In this document: piece after piece, positions 55,725-64,000 of the stretch
Layout of the letters: each line of letters starts with the position of its first letter
Position numbering within the stretch: position 1 is the first letter of the stretch
Assembly (NCBI GenBank): GCA_014360005.1
Contig: JACIYI010000005.1
Coordinates: forward strand, 62,001-126,000
DNA length: 64,000 nucleotides
Source: Candidatus Aminicenantota bacterium
Lineage (GTDB): Bacteria; Acidobacteriota; Aminicenantia; Aminicenantales; Saccharicenantaceae
Direction of reading: 5' to 3'
Notes under the pieces: model-generated
The model's input: the letters and a program-made list of their open reading frames with translations, nothing else
The model's database searches: none
Told to the model about the DNA's origin: nothing
Translations under genes and position numbers: made by a program

Positions 55725-56255
55725 ATGAAAAGAATCGTGTCTTTTTCTGTGTTTATCATGATAGCGCTACTGGTGTTAAGCCCGGCCTGCAAGAAAGAAC
55801 CAGCCGGGGGCAACCTGGAGCTGAAACCGGCCTCCGGGGCCGAAGCGGCCCCGGATTTCCGGGTGACCAGCCTTGAGGGTCAAGAACTGAGCCTGGATTC
55901 ATTTAAAGGCAAGATCATCCTGGTTAATTTTTGGGCCACCTGGTGTCCTCCCTGTCGGGCTGAGATTCCTGATTTCATAGAAGCCTACTCCGAGTTAAAA
56001 GACCGGGGGCTGGTGATGCTGGGTTTTTCCGTTGATGATTTACCAGCAGCCGACCTGAAAGCCTTCGTTAACAAAGCCGGAATGAATTATCCAGTAGCCC
56101 TGGTCGGACAGGAAATTGTGGCCGCATTCAAGCCAGGCCAGTACATCCCCACTTCCATTTTCATCGATAAGAATGGTCAGCTGCGATACAAGCATGTTGG
56201 CCGTCTGACCAAGACTGATTTGTTAAAGATATTTGAAGCCCTGGAACGCGAATAG
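55725..56255 (+). CDS. TlpA-like thioredoxin-fold lipoprotein
   Basis: A 176-residue protein. The signal peptide ends in the lipobox LSPAC with Cys22 as the lipid site. The thioredoxin-like domain (about 43-175) has FWATWCPPC with Cys74 and Cys77, and the cis-Pro region IPTSIFIDKNG. It is a periplasmic disulfide reductase of the TlpA/ResA type, possibly serving cytochrome maturation or keeping exported thiols reduced. It lies 29 bases after the por operon and may have its own start of transcription. Confidence 0.92.
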   Translation: MKRIVSFSVFIMIALLVLSPACKKEPAGGNLELKPASGAEAAPDFRVTSLEGQELSLDSFKGKIILVNFWATWCPPCRAEIPDFIEAYSELKDRGLVMLGFSVDDLPAADLKAFVNKAGMNYPVALVGQEIVAAFKPGQYIPTSIFIDKNGQLRYKHVGRLTKTDLLKIFEALERE

Positions 56256-56322
56256 AATCGGGAAAGCCTGTCTGGCGGCCAGGAATATTTTCTGACCGAA
56301 GCCTGAGGAAAAAATTCTGTTC

Positions 56323-57315
56323 CTACCAGCGGTAAACAGCTGCCGCCCAGGTCAAACCGGCTCCGAAAGCCACCATGGCAATTATTTCTCCCGGCTGCAG
56401 CTTTCCGCTTTCCTGCAGCTCATAAAGAGCCACGGGGATGGTGGCTACGGACATATTGCCGTACCTGTCAACATTGACCACCACCCGTTCTTTGTCCAGG
56501 CCCAGTCTTTCTCCGGTGGCATCTATAATTCTAAGATTCGCCTGGTGGGGTATCAGGTAATCAACCTGGCCTTTTTCCAATCCGGCAGCTTTCAGGGCAG
56601 CCAGAGCTGATTCTCCCATCCGTTTGACGGCGTGCTTGAAAACATCGTTGCCCTTCATGTAAATGTAATGCAACCGGTCTCTGACGGTCTGTTCATCAGT
56701 CGGGTGAAGAGTGCCCCCGGCCGGCAACAGCAGCAACTCTCCCAGGGAACCATCGGCCCCCCAGAAATGAGACAGCAAACCGGAATCATCGTGGCTTTCT
56801 TCCAGGATAAAGGCCCCGGCTCCATCGCCAAAAAGAACACAGGTGGTCCGGTCCTGCCAGTTGGTGATGCGGGACAGGACATCCACCCCCACCAGCAGAA
56901 TCCGGCGACAGGTGCCACTCAGGATCAGACTCTCGGCCACGATCAGCCCATATAGAAACCCGGTGCAGCCGGCCTGAAGGTCAAAGGCTGGCATTTCTCT
57001 GGTCTCTAATTTCTTCTGCACCCAGCAGGCCGTAGCCGGAAAAATGGTATCAGGGGTGTTGGTGGCCACCAGAATCAGGTCGAGGTCGCCAGGCTTCAGC
57101 CCGGCCCGGTCCAGGGCCATTCGGGCGGCGGCCACACCCAGGTCTGAGGTCACCTGGTCGTCTGAGGCAATCCTTCTTTCCTTTATTCCGGTTCTGGTGG
57201 TAATCCACTCGTCGGAAGTTTCCACCATTTTTTCCAGGTCCTGGTTGGTCAGGACCCTGTCAGGAAGATAAATCCCGATGCTTCTGATTTTGATTCTTCT
57301 TGTCCGGTCAGACAT
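56323..57315 (-). CDS. fabH: 3-oxoacyl-ACP synthase III
   Basis: A 330-residue thiolase-fold enzyme that starts fatty-acid synthesis by condensing acyl-CoA with malonyl-ACP. The triad is Cys117 in DLQAGCTGFLYGL, His in LIPHQANLRIIDA and Asn in VDRYGNMSVATIP. The N-terminal SDEWITTRTGIKERRI is typical. No other fab genes are adjacent. The start ATG is at 57315; its promoter region is shared with the divergent outer-membrane-like gene. Confidence 0.95.
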   Translation of the reverse strand: MSDRTRRIKIRSIGIYLPDRVLTNQDLEKMVETSDEWITTRTGIKERRIASDDQVTSDLGVAAARMALDRAGLKPGDLDLILVATNTPDTIFPATACWVQKKLETREMPAFDLQAGCTGFLYGLIVAESLILSGTCRRILLVGVDVLSRITNWQDRTTCVLFGDGAGAFILEESHDDSGLLSHFWGADGSLGELLLLPAGGTLHPTDEQTVRDRLHYIYMKGNDVFKHAVKRMGESALAALKAAGLEKGQVDYLIPHQANLRIIDATGERLGLDKERVVVNVDRYGNMSVATIPVALYELQESGKLQPGEIIAMVAFGAGLTWAAAVYRW

Positions 57316-57354
57316 TCATGCACCCTTAATCTTGTCTATGATACTCATTTCCGG

Positions 57355-57383
57355 TTCAAAAATAAAGACCCAGATGGTACAAT
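57355..57383 (+). promoter_or_regulatory. Candidate promoter of the outer-membrane-protein gene
   Basis: TTCAAA (57355-57360) and TACAAT (57378-57383) are 17 bases apart. The ATG follows about 16 bases after the expected transcription start with no clear ribosome site. Confidence 0.4.
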
Positions 57384-57405
57384 AGGGGCCCGAACAGGGC
57401 CGTCA

Positions 57406-58668
57406 ATGAAAAAAAAGACCGGTAATATATTTATTTTGATAATTTTATTACTCACCCTGACCACCGCCGGTCTGGCCCAAGCCGGTCCCGGCCAATACAC
57501 CGAAGAAGCCCCCCTGGGGAGCTGGAATATTCTGGGACCGGACACTGCCCCTATTTTGGGGGCCGGATTCTGCCAGATAGCCCGGGTCGGTTCCAGCAGC
57601 GCTGTCTTCGCCAACCCGGCTCTCTTGAGCCTGCTTCCTGCTACCCACTTCAGCTCGACTCCCAGCTTCAACCAGACCCAGCTTTTCCGCTACTGGCTGG
57701 TGAATACCGGTGTGGTAACCACCTCCGGCAATCTAACCTACAGAAACTGGCAGGTAGACCATTTCGGCTTCTCTCACCGAATCGGCTACTGGACCCTGGG
57801 CCTGGGTGCAGCCCTGAGCGAGAACTACGGCCGCCCCGGCCTGGAATACCGCTATGTTTACAACCAGCAGGTTTATAACCAGCTCCAGATCTGGCAGACC
57901 GGGCACCTGACCTCATATGGCCTCAGCCTGGCCAGGCAGTTCAACCGACACTTAAGCCTGGGAATAAGCCTGATATATGAGCGCGGCCACTTAGAACGGA
58001 GCCTGGATGAATTCTGGTTCCAGGAAGAAATCCAGATGATTGATTATCGCTACCAGGAGATTACCGGTTTCCGGGTGCTGGCCGGTTTGATCTATTCGCT
58101 TAACGACCGATTGTTTTTTGGGCTCAGCCTGACCCCGCCCTATACCCGCCGGATTAAAAGCGAGAGTTCTCTTAAATATATCTCAGCCCTAACTGAAATT
58201 GAGACCGCGGGCCAGGCTTCAGACCGGGTAAGAAGACCCCTGATTCTGGGACTGGGCAGCCGGCTGATTATCAACCGCAGCCTCGAAGGCTACATGGAAG
58301 CTGTTTTTTTCAACTGGAGAAAATACGCCTTCACCTATTTCGGGGAAGAACAGACCAGGGACTTTCGTAATACCATCAGGGTAGGTACAGGTCTTGAATA
58401 TCGAGGAAAACTCCAGTTTCTTGGCTGCATCTGGTCCACTCCCTATTTCCTGGGCCTGGCGGTTGACCAGCAACCGGTAGCTGAATATAAATCCACCTAT
58501 ATCTTCATTACTTTCGGCTCGGGAATCGGAAATGAGATTTTGCGGCTGAGCTTCTCTACCGCCATCGGGCTGGAAAGCGGCTCTGGTCAGAAGCTCAAGC
58601 GGCAAAAAATAGCCCTCACTCTGGATATCCACCCCAGGTCCAGGAAAAACCAGGCTGAAATAAGATGA
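57406..58668 (+). CDS. Outer-membrane beta-barrel-like protein (OmpP1/FadL- or PorV-like)
   Basis: A 420-residue protein with a signal peptide (residues 9-26, ending AQA). After it the segment GARVG-like RVGSSSAVFANPALLSLL resembles the N-terminal plug motif (A-x-A-x-NPA) of FadL/PorV-type barrels. The rest alternates amphipathic strands with many aromatic residues (HRIGYWTLGLGAALSE, RQFNRHLSLGISLIYERGHL). Function is unknown. Its stop overlaps the start of the M14 gene (ATGA), so the two are translationally coupled. Confidence 0.75.
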   Translation: MKKKTGNIFILIILLLTLTTAGLAQAGPGQYTEEAPLGSWNILGPDTAPILGAGFCQIARVGSSSAVFANPALLSLLPATHFSSTPSFNQTQLFRYWLVNTGVVTTSGNLTYRNWQVDHFGFSHRIGYWTLGLGAALSENYGRPGLEYRYVYNQQVYNQLQIWQTGHLTSYGLSLARQFNRHLSLGISLIYERGHLERSLDEFWFQEEIQMIDYRYQEITGFRVLAGLIYSLNDRLFFGLSLTPPYTRRIKSESSLKYISALTEIETAGQASDRVRRPLILGLGSRLIINRSLEGYMEAVFFNWRKYAFTYFGEEQTRDFRNTIRVGTGLEYRGKLQFLGCIWSTPYFLGLAVDQQPVAEYKSTYIFITFGSGIGNEILRLSFSTAIGLESGSGQKLKRQKIALTLDIHPRSRKNQAEIR

Positions 58669-60032
58669 AAAAGAAAGTCAATCACCGTCAAAGACTTTTG
58701 CTGCTGATAATTTCAGGCCTTCTGGTCTGGCTGTCCCTGACCGAGGCCGACCTCTTCCACTCGGCCCGGATGGAAGTCATCGCCCTTGACCGGAATACGG
58801 ATTTACAAACCCTCAGGCTCAGCTTCCCGCTTGACCCGCTGCTGGACGATGGGCAGAAAATTTATTTCCTGGTCGAAAAAAAGTACCTGGAGGTCATCAA
58901 ACAGGCCGGCTATTCCTTCTCCCTGGAAACGAGCCGTTTCCTGACTCCGTCAGAGCCCGGCTGGCGACAGTGGCTCCGCCCCCAGGGTGGAATCAACGGT
59001 GCCTACCATTCTTATCAGGAGCTGGCCTCCGAATTAAAAACCCTGGCCACGGCTTACGCCGGCCTGGCCAGACTTTATGTAATCGGCCGGAGTCTTGAAA
59101 ACAGGAATATTTACGCCCTGAAAATTAGCGACCAGCCCGGCCTGGCCGAAGATGAACCCGGGGTGGCCCTTATCGGATGTCACCACGCCCGGGAATGGAT
59201 TTCGGTGGAAGTGCCATTGCTAATCGGGAAGCATCTCCTGGAAAATTACAGCCGCAACAGCCAGGTTAAATCCCTGGTAGATGCCGCCGAAATCTGGATA
59301 GTCCCGCTGGTAAATCCCGACGGACTGGAATATTCGGTTCTGAATTACCGGCTGTGGAGAAAAAACCGCCGCCTGAACCTAGATGGCTCCTACGGGGTGG
59401 ACCTCAACCGAAATTATGCCTATGGCTGGGCTTATGATGACCTCGGTTCCAGCCCAGAACCGGCCTCGGCTGTTTTCCGCGGGACAGCACCCTTCTCCGA
59501 GCCAGAGACTGCCTCCATCAGAAACCTGTTCCAAACCCACAGGATAGCTGCAGCCATTTCTTACCACAGTTATTCCCAGCTGATACTTTATCCCTGGGGC
59601 TATGTGGACCAGCCGACTGAAGACGAACTGCTTTTGGAGCAGCTGGCTGAAGACATGGCCGCCCTGATTTACCAGGTTAACGGCCGGGTTTACCAAGCCG
59701 GTCGGGCTGCTTCTTTGCTTTACGTGACCAACGGCGATTTCACCGACTGGGCTTACAGCTTTTACCGGATACCAGCCTTTACCATCGAACTGCCGCCTGT
59801 TGACCTGCTCCAGGGCGGATTCTGGAATGCGGAAGAAGACATCCAGCCCATTTTCCAGGAAAACCTGCCTGCCACCCTTTATCTTATTAACTGGGCTATT
59901 TCCTCTTATGATGGGACCCGGGGCACCCGGGTTCGCCCTGACCGATTTTTTGACCGGGGACTTGCAAAAGAAGCGGAAAGTATAGTAAAAGGAAGATTGG
60001 GTGCTGCTTTCAAGGGGAAGGAGAGCAGGTAA
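58665..60032 (+). CDS. Exported M14 zinc carboxypeptidase
   Basis: A 455-residue protein with an N-terminal signal (about residues 10-29) and a prosegment-like region to residue 110. The M14 domain has GCHHAREWISVE with the zinc ligands in HARE (His174, Glu177), LVNPDGLEYS, GVDLNRNY (substrate carboxylate Arg/Asn), SYHSYSQLILYPWG (third zinc ligand) and TIELPP (catalytic Glu). It removes C-terminal residues from peptides outside the inner membrane. It overlaps both neighbours, forming an operon with a barrel-like and a coiled-coil membrane protein. Confidence 0.92.
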   Translation: MKKKVNHRQRLLLLIISGLLVWLSLTEADLFHSARMEVIALDRNTDLQTLRLSFPLDPLLDDGQKIYFLVEKKYLEVIKQAGYSFSLETSRFLTPSEPGWRQWLRPQGGINGAYHSYQELASELKTLATAYAGLARLYVIGRSLENRNIYALKISDQPGLAEDEPGVALIGCHHAREWISVEVPLLIGKHLLENYSRNSQVKSLVDAAEIWIVPLVNPDGLEYSVLNYRLWRKNRRLNLDGSYGVDLNRNYAYGWAYDDLGSSPEPASAVFRGTAPFSEPETASIRNLFQTHRIAAAISYHSYSQLILYPWGYVDQPTEDELLLEQLAEDMAALIYQVNGRVYQAGRAASLLYVTNGDFTDWAYSFYRIPAFTIELPPVDLLQGGFWNAEEDIQPIFQENLPATLYLINWAISSYDGTRGTRVRPDRFFDRGLAKEAESIVKGRLGAAFKGKESR

Positions 60033-60709
60033 TGGAGAGTTTTGAACCTGACAGGTTGAGCCTTCTGGCCACCGGCCAACTGCAGAAAGCCGGCCTGCCC
60101 TTCTGGGTTTTTTATCTCCTGTTGAGTCTGATTCTGCTGCTGATTTTCATCAATTTCCTCCAGAAAAAAGACCTGCGACAGAAACTCAGCTATTTTCTGG
60201 CCGGGCCCCGCCGCCGCTTTTCGCGCCTGCGGATTCAGGTGCTAATAAAAAAAGAACAAAGCAAGAAAACAGAGCTCTTAAAACGCCTGGGGGAATTCAC
60301 TTCCATCCAGTGGCCTGACCTGCCAGAAATTGAGGACATGGCCCGTGAAATAAGAGCCCTGGAAGAAAATAACGCCAGCCTCCAGGCTCAGTGGCACCGG
60401 GTCTACAAAGAACTGGAAACCCGGCGGGTGGAGAGACAGCAGCTCCTTTCATCCCCGGAATCGGAGGAGAAACTTAAAGCCCGGCTGGCCGAACTGGACC
60501 AGGAAATAGCCGAACTGGAGAAAACCCGGGCTGAAATCCAGGCCAGCATCGTCCGGACCGACGAACTGCTGGAACCCTACCACGAGACTATCGGGAGCAT
60601 CATGTACAGACTGCGACCGGAGCGGGAAGACCTGGCCTTCCTCTACTTCCAGCTCGACTCCCTGGAAAGCAAGATCCGCCAGTTGCAGGAACAGCTGGAA
60701 AAGCTGTGA
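60032..60709 (+). CDS. Single-pass membrane protein with long coiled coil
   Basis: A 225-residue protein that starts on the last base of the previous stop codon. One membrane helix (about residues 24-45, FWVFYLLLSLILLLIFINFL) is followed by a cytoplasm-type basic segment and a long heptad-like helix (about 95-225, e.g. LEKTRAEIQASIVRTDELLE). I do not recognise a family. The coiled coil suggests a structural or scaffold role. It is last in the barrel-M14 operon. Confidence 0.75.
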   Translation: MESFEPDRLSLLATGQLQKAGLPFWVFYLLLSLILLLIFINFLQKKDLRQKLSYFLAGPRRRFSRLRIQVLIKKEQSKKTELLKRLGEFTSIQWPDLPEIEDMAREIRALEENNASLQAQWHRVYKELETRRVERQQLLSSPESEEKLKARLAELDQEIAELEKTRAEIQASIVRTDELLEPYHETIGSIMYRLRPEREDLAFLYFQLDSLESKIRQLQEQLEKL

Positions 60710-60800
60710 AGTGGGGAGGGCTTACACCCCTGTTTCCCCCGTCAGTCAAATCAAGACTCCCCTCATTTTCAGAACAGGCCTCTTTCCCCGCCAGTCAATC

Positions 60801-60829
60801 TTTACCCGCCCCTTTATCCGGGCTAAAAT
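60801..60829 (+). promoter_or_regulatory. Candidate promoter giving a leaderless queH message
   Basis: TTTACC (60801-60806) and TAAAAT (60824-60829) with a 17-base spacer. The queH ATG is only 7 bases past the -10, where transcription would begin. Confidence 0.4.
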
Positions 60830-60835
60830 AGGGGC

Positions 60836-61381
60836 ATGAATCAAAAGAGTCCGATTCTGGTCCACCTGTGCTGTGCCCCCGATGCCCTGTACGTGGTGGG
60901 CTTGCTCCAGGCTGAATATGAAGTGGTTGGATTGTTTTACAATCCGAACATTCACCCCGAGGAAGAATACCAGCTCCGCCTGTCCGAAATGAGAAGAGTG
61001 TCTGAACACCTGAAATTCAAGCTCATCGAAGATACCTATGACCCCGAAACCTGGTTGCGGCTGACAGAAAAATTCAAAGCCGAACCGGAAAAAGGCCGGC
61101 GCTGCCACATCTGTTTTGCCTGGAGACTGGACCGGACCGCCAGAAAAGCCCGGGAACTCCAGATTCCCATTTTTACCACCATCATGAGTGTCAGTCCCTG
61201 GAAAAATGCCGCCGTGCTCAACAGAATCGGCCGCCTGACCGCCCGAAAATACGGGTTGAGTTTCCTGGAAGCTGATTTCAAGAAGAAAGATGGCTTTAAC
61301 CGCAGTGTCCGGCTCAGCCGGGAGTTCGGTCTCTACCGGCAGAATTACTGCGGCTGCCTCTACAGCCGGAGGCCAGGATAA
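60836..61381 (+). CDS. queH: Epoxyqueuosine reductase QueH
   Basis: A 181-residue enzyme of the DUF208 family that reduces epoxyqueuosine to queuosine in tRNA anticodons, replacing QueG. Conserved cysteines are in VHLCCAPDALYV, RRCHICFAWRL and QNYCGCLYS, which bind an Fe-S cluster and a metal. YNPNIHPEEEYQLRL is another hallmark. It has no ribosome site, and a -10 element lies immediately before the ATG. hypF follows 3 bases later. Confidence 0.94.
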   Translation: MNQKSPILVHLCCAPDALYVVGLLQAEYEVVGLFYNPNIHPEEEYQLRLSEMRRVSEHLKFKLIEDTYDPETWLRLTEKFKAEPEKGRRCHICFAWRLDRTARKARELQIPIFTTIMSVSPWKNAAVLNRIGRLTARKYGLSFLEADFKKKDGFNRSVRLSREFGLYRQNYCGCLYSRRPG

Positions 61382-61384
61382 AAT

Positions 61385-63667
61385 ATGACCCGGCAGGCCT
61401 ACCGTCTAATAGTTCGCGGCACCGTCCAGGGAGTCGGCTTCCGGCCCTTTATCTACCGTCTGGCCAGCCGGCTGGGTTTTGACGGGTATGTCAGGAATAC
61501 CGGCCAGGGAGTGGAGATCTATCTGGAAAAGGATGGGGACGAGCTGTCCGAATTCCTCAGGCGGCTCCGGGCGGAAGCCCCGCCCCTGGCTCGAATTGAA
61601 GGGGTAGATTATCAGGCAGTTCCCCCGCTCGGCCGGACTGGTTTTGAAATAGACCGCACCGGCCAGGAAAAATCCTTTGTTTTTATCTCACCCGACATTG
61701 CCACCTGCCAGGAATGCCTGAGGGAAATTAATAACCCCAGGGAAAGGCGATACCGCTATCCCTTTACCAACTGCACCAACTGTGGCCCCCGCTATACCAT
61801 AGTCAGGAGCCTGCCTTACGACCGGAGCCGGACGACCATGTCCGGCTTCAAAATGTGTCCTGATTGTCAGCAGGAATACCAGAACCCGCTCGACCGTCGC
61901 TACCACGCCCAGCCTATTGCCTGCCCGCGTTGCGGCCCGCAGTTGGTGCTCTTAAATGCCAGAAACGGTCAGAGAGTAGCCGGAGGCCTGGAGAAAGCTG
62001 TCAGCCTGATCAGACAGGGCCGGATTCTGGCCATCAAGGGGCTGGGCGGTTTTCACCTGGTGTGTGAAGCCACCAACCTGGCCGCCGTCAGGCGCTTGAG
62101 GAAAATCAAGAAAAGGCAGACCAAGCCCCTGGCCCTGATGGCCAGGGACCTAAGCACCATAAAGAAATACGCCCGGGTTGGAGCCGGGGAAAAGCGCTGG
62201 CTGACCTCTCCTTTCCGGCCGATTGTCCTTCTCCGGAAGAAACTAGAGCTGCTGGAGATAGCTCCTTTTATCGAGACCATAGGTTTCATGCTGCCGTATA
62301 CTCCTCTCCATCACCTGCTGCTCCAGAAGCTACCCCTCATCGTGGCGACCAGCTCCAACCGTAAAGATGCTCCGATCATCAAGGATGACAACCAGGTCGG
62401 AGTGGAGCTCTGCGATTATATCCTGACCCATGACCGGGAAATCGCCATGAGGGCTGATGACTCGGTGATAAAAGTGGTCGGGGGAAAGCCAGTCTTCCTC
62501 CGCCGGGCGCGGGGCTTCGTTCCTTTTCCCCAGCCGGTCCCGACCAGCCTGCAGCTCCCGGTTCAGGTACTGGCTGTGGGCGGCGAGCTCAAGAATACCA
62601 TCTCCATTTACAAGAATGGCTACGTGGTGACATCTCAATTCCTGGGCGACCTGGATGATTACGAGAACTCCCGCTATTTTGAAGAAACGTTGGCCCACCT
62701 CAAAAAACTCTTCAGCTTCGAGCCCGAAGTAGTGGTCAGCGACCTTCACCCGAATTTCTGGAGCACGCGCCTGGCCCGCAGCCTTAAAATACCGCATCTA
62801 CAGGTGCAGCACCATTTCGCCCACAGCCTGGCCCCGCTTCTTGAACATCAGGTGCCTCCCGGGGGGAAGTTCCTCGGGGTCAGCTTCGATGGCTTCGGCT
62901 ATGGAGATGACGGGCAGGCCTGGGGAGGTGAATTTCTGCTGGCTGATTACGATAATTATTCCAGGCTGGCCCACCTCGATTACCTGGAACTGGCCGGGGG
63001 TGATGCCGCGGCCAGAGAACCCTGGAGAATGGCCGTGGCCTACCTGCGCCGGGCCTTCGGACCGGACTTTCCCCGGATTAAATCCCTGAAACTCATCCCG
63101 CCTTCGAGGCTGGAAGCCGTACTCAAGATGATGGACAGGAAAATAAACTGCCCCTGGACCTCGAGCGTCGGCCGCCTGTTCGATGCCGTGTCTTTTATCT
63201 GTGGTCTGGCTCCGGCCAGGGTGGAATACGAAGCTGAGGCCCCTTCACGCCTGGAAGCAGCGGCCGCCAAAGTTCCCTGCCGCCAGGTCGGTTACTATCC
63301 TTTCTTGATTATGACAGGCCAAGAACCTTATCGGGTTGATTTCAGTCCGGCCATCAGGCAGATGGTTTCCGACCTGGATAAAAAAATCAAGCCCGAGGTG
63401 TTAGCCTGGAAATTTCACCTGACCCTGGTCCAGGTCATTCTGCAGCTGGCCCGGCTGGCCCGGAAAGAAGCAGGAATTTCAAGAGTCGTCCTGACGGGTG
63501 GGGTCTTCCTGAATCGGATTTTAACCGAACACACTGAAAAAACTTTGAGAAAAAACGGCTTTGAGGTCCTGAGACCTGTTTATTATTCTCCGGGAGATGA
63601 ATCCCTGTCCCTGGGGCAGATTGCTTATGCCCTGAACAGGCTGAAGTCCGGAACCGGGAGTGGTTGA
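61385..63667 (+). CDS. hypF: Carbamoyltransferase HypF for [NiFe]-hydrogenase maturation
   Basis: A 760-residue full-length HypF. Domains in order: acylphosphatase (1-90, VRGTVQGVGFRPFIYRLA), two zinc fingers (CQECLRE to CTNCG, and CPDCQQE to CPRCG), a YrdC-like domain (IKGLGGFHLVCEA, KPLALMARD) and a Kae1-like domain with HHFAHSLAPLLEH and LTGGVFLNRIL. It makes the carbamoyl-adenylate that becomes the CN ligands of the hydrogenase Fe. The organism should therefore carry [NiFe]-hydrogenase elsewhere. A terminator follows. Confidence 0.96.
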   Translation: MTRQAYRLIVRGTVQGVGFRPFIYRLASRLGFDGYVRNTGQGVEIYLEKDGDELSEFLRRLRAEAPPLARIEGVDYQAVPPLGRTGFEIDRTGQEKSFVFISPDIATCQECLREINNPRERRYRYPFTNCTNCGPRYTIVRSLPYDRSRTTMSGFKMCPDCQQEYQNPLDRRYHAQPIACPRCGPQLVLLNARNGQRVAGGLEKAVSLIRQGRILAIKGLGGFHLVCEATNLAAVRRLRKIKKRQTKPLALMARDLSTIKKYARVGAGEKRWLTSPFRPIVLLRKKLELLEIAPFIETIGFMLPYTPLHHLLLQKLPLIVATSSNRKDAPIIKDDNQVGVELCDYILTHDREIAMRADDSVIKVVGGKPVFLRRARGFVPFPQPVPTSLQLPVQVLAVGGELKNTISIYKNGYVVTSQFLGDLDDYENSRYFEETLAHLKKLFSFEPEVVVSDLHPNFWSTRLARSLKIPHLQVQHHFAHSLAPLLEHQVPPGGKFLGVSFDGFGYGDDGQAWGGEFLLADYDNYSRLAHLDYLELAGGDAAAREPWRMAVAYLRRAFGPDFPRIKSLKLIPPSRLEAVLKMMDRKINCPWTSSVGRLFDAVSFICGLAPARVEYEAEAPSRLEAAAAKVPCRQVGYYPFLIMTGQEPYRVDFSPAIRQMVSDLDKKIKPEVLAWKFHLTLVQVILQLARLARKEAGISRVVLTGGVFLNRILTEHTEKTLRKNGFEVLRPVYYSPGDESLSLGQIAYALNRLKSGTGSG

Positions 63668-63698
63668 GGAGCTGGCCTTAAACCAGCTCCTTTATTTC
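63668..63698 (+). terminator. Intrinsic terminator after hypF
   Basis: GGAGCTGG and CCAGCTCC form a perfect 8-bp stem with a 7-base loop, followed by TTTATTT. It starts directly after the hypF stop and touches the end of the convergent gene. Confidence 0.85.
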
Positions 63699-64000
63699 AA
63701 TGAAATTCTCTTTTTAATCTTCTCCAGCCGGAAACCCGGAGGGCCGAAAAAATAAATGGCGGCATTAATCAGCAGGGCCAGGATAAAACCAGAAAGGGCC
63801 GCCAGAATGAAACCTAAAACTCCGCCCAGCAGGCTGAAGACCAGCCCCCCGACCAGCTTGCCCTGCATGTCCTTTAAGAAAGCTGGCAAGCTGGCCACAA
63901 AACCAGGGAAAAATTCAGTGGAGCCGAGAAGTAACCCGAACAGGACTCCCAGGAAGATTCCCAGGCCGCCAGAAAACAGGAGAAAAGTCACCCGGTCGAC
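63692..64000 (-). CDS. Small membrane protein, start possibly outside the window
   Basis: At least 99 residues with two or three hydrophobic, Gly-rich helices (GGLGIFLGVLFGLLLG, GGVLGFILAALSGFILALL) and a basic C-terminus. The first possible start is GTG 63991, but the frame stays open to the window edge, so the true start may lie beyond. No family is recognised. It is convergent with hypF. Confidence 0.65.
   Translation of the reverse strand, partial: VDRVTFLLFSGGLGIFLGVLFGLLLGSTEFFPGFVASLPAFLKDMQGKLVGGLVFSLLGGVLGFILAALSGFILALLINAAIYFFGPPGFRLEKIKKRISLK

Noticed and set aside
1..64000. CRISPR array, insertion sequence, prophage or integron
   Set aside because: No regularly spaced repeats, no transposase, integrase or phage genes, and no composition shift were seen.

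Overview
The window reads as one contiguous chromosomal segment of a GC-moderate (roughly mid-50s percent by eye), densely coding Gram-negative-type anaerobe. Lipoproteins, beta-barrel-like outer membrane proteins, periplasmic-type S9, M14 and M20 hydrolases, a four-subunit ferredoxin-dependent 2-oxoacid oxidoreductase, HypF and an EMO-like membrane Fe-S oxidoreductase together point to a peptide- and amino-acid-using anaerobe. My best lineage guess is Candidatus Aminicenantes or a related Acidobacteriota-like group. This is inference from gene content and style; no rRNA is present to settle it. I see no insertion sequence, prophage, CRISPR array or other sign of recent transfer.

Layout. 1-3.7 kb: end of an alanine/sodium symporter, a GspG-like anchored protein, tRNA-Lys and a DPP-IV-like peptidase. 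4.0-10.7 kb: a compact type IV pilus minor-pilin operon (FimT/GspH, PilV, PilW, PilX, PilY1-like) closed by a strong terminator; the PilY1-like protein carries FG-GAP calcium-loop repeats in front of the PilC/PilY1 C-domain. 11.0-16.4 kb: aminopropyltransferase, a FakA-DegV (FakB) fusion, a DUF1295 membrane protein split by a frameshift in an A7 run, a DUF2177-like protein and an MsrB-MsrA fusion. 16.4-20.2 kb (minus): tandem OB-fold secreted protein, secreted nuclease, tRNA-Arg, EMO-like Fe-S oxidoreductase. 21.5-27.2 kb: three tandem amidohydrolases, of which only the middle keeps the HxH metal motif, plus an M20 aminoacyl/aminobenzoyl-peptidase. 27.4-31.3 kb: prolyl oligopeptidase, divergent from a 30-residue membrane peptide coupled to an SSF symporter. 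31.3-36.9 kb: zinc-ribbon protein, atypical phosphofructokinase, 1396-residue double acyl-CoA dehydratase activase. 36.9-40.8 kb (minus): gltX-hutU-DUF1614. 40.9-45.8 kb: a GAF-GGDEF-PilZ protein and an HD-GYP protein flanking a coiled-coil protein. 45.8-50.1 kb (minus): rpmE-prfA-prmC, an unknown, rsmD and a secreted unknown. 50.3-55.7 kb: thiC with an overlapping endonuclease-IV-like gene, then the porGDAB-type operon. 55.7-64 kb: TlpA-like lipoprotein, FabH, outer-membrane-like protein, M14 carboxypeptidase, coiled-coil membrane protein, QueH, HypF and a partial membrane protein.

How it fits together: exported peptidases and M20/amidohydrolases would break down peptides, symporters (AGCS, SSF) import products, HutU contributes to histidine breakdown, the 2-oxoacid:ferredoxin oxidoreductase oxidises resulting keto acids, and EMO would pass ETF electrons to menaquinone. 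The c-di-GMP synthesis and breakdown proteins could govern the pilus/adhesin operon, although nothing in the window links them directly. No single dramatic new system is evident. The most unusual items are the FG-GAP/PilY1 adhesin, the 30-residue peptide coupled to the symporter, the degenerate amidohydrolase triplet, the homopolymer frameshift and the phosphofructokinase with an altered nucleotide loop.
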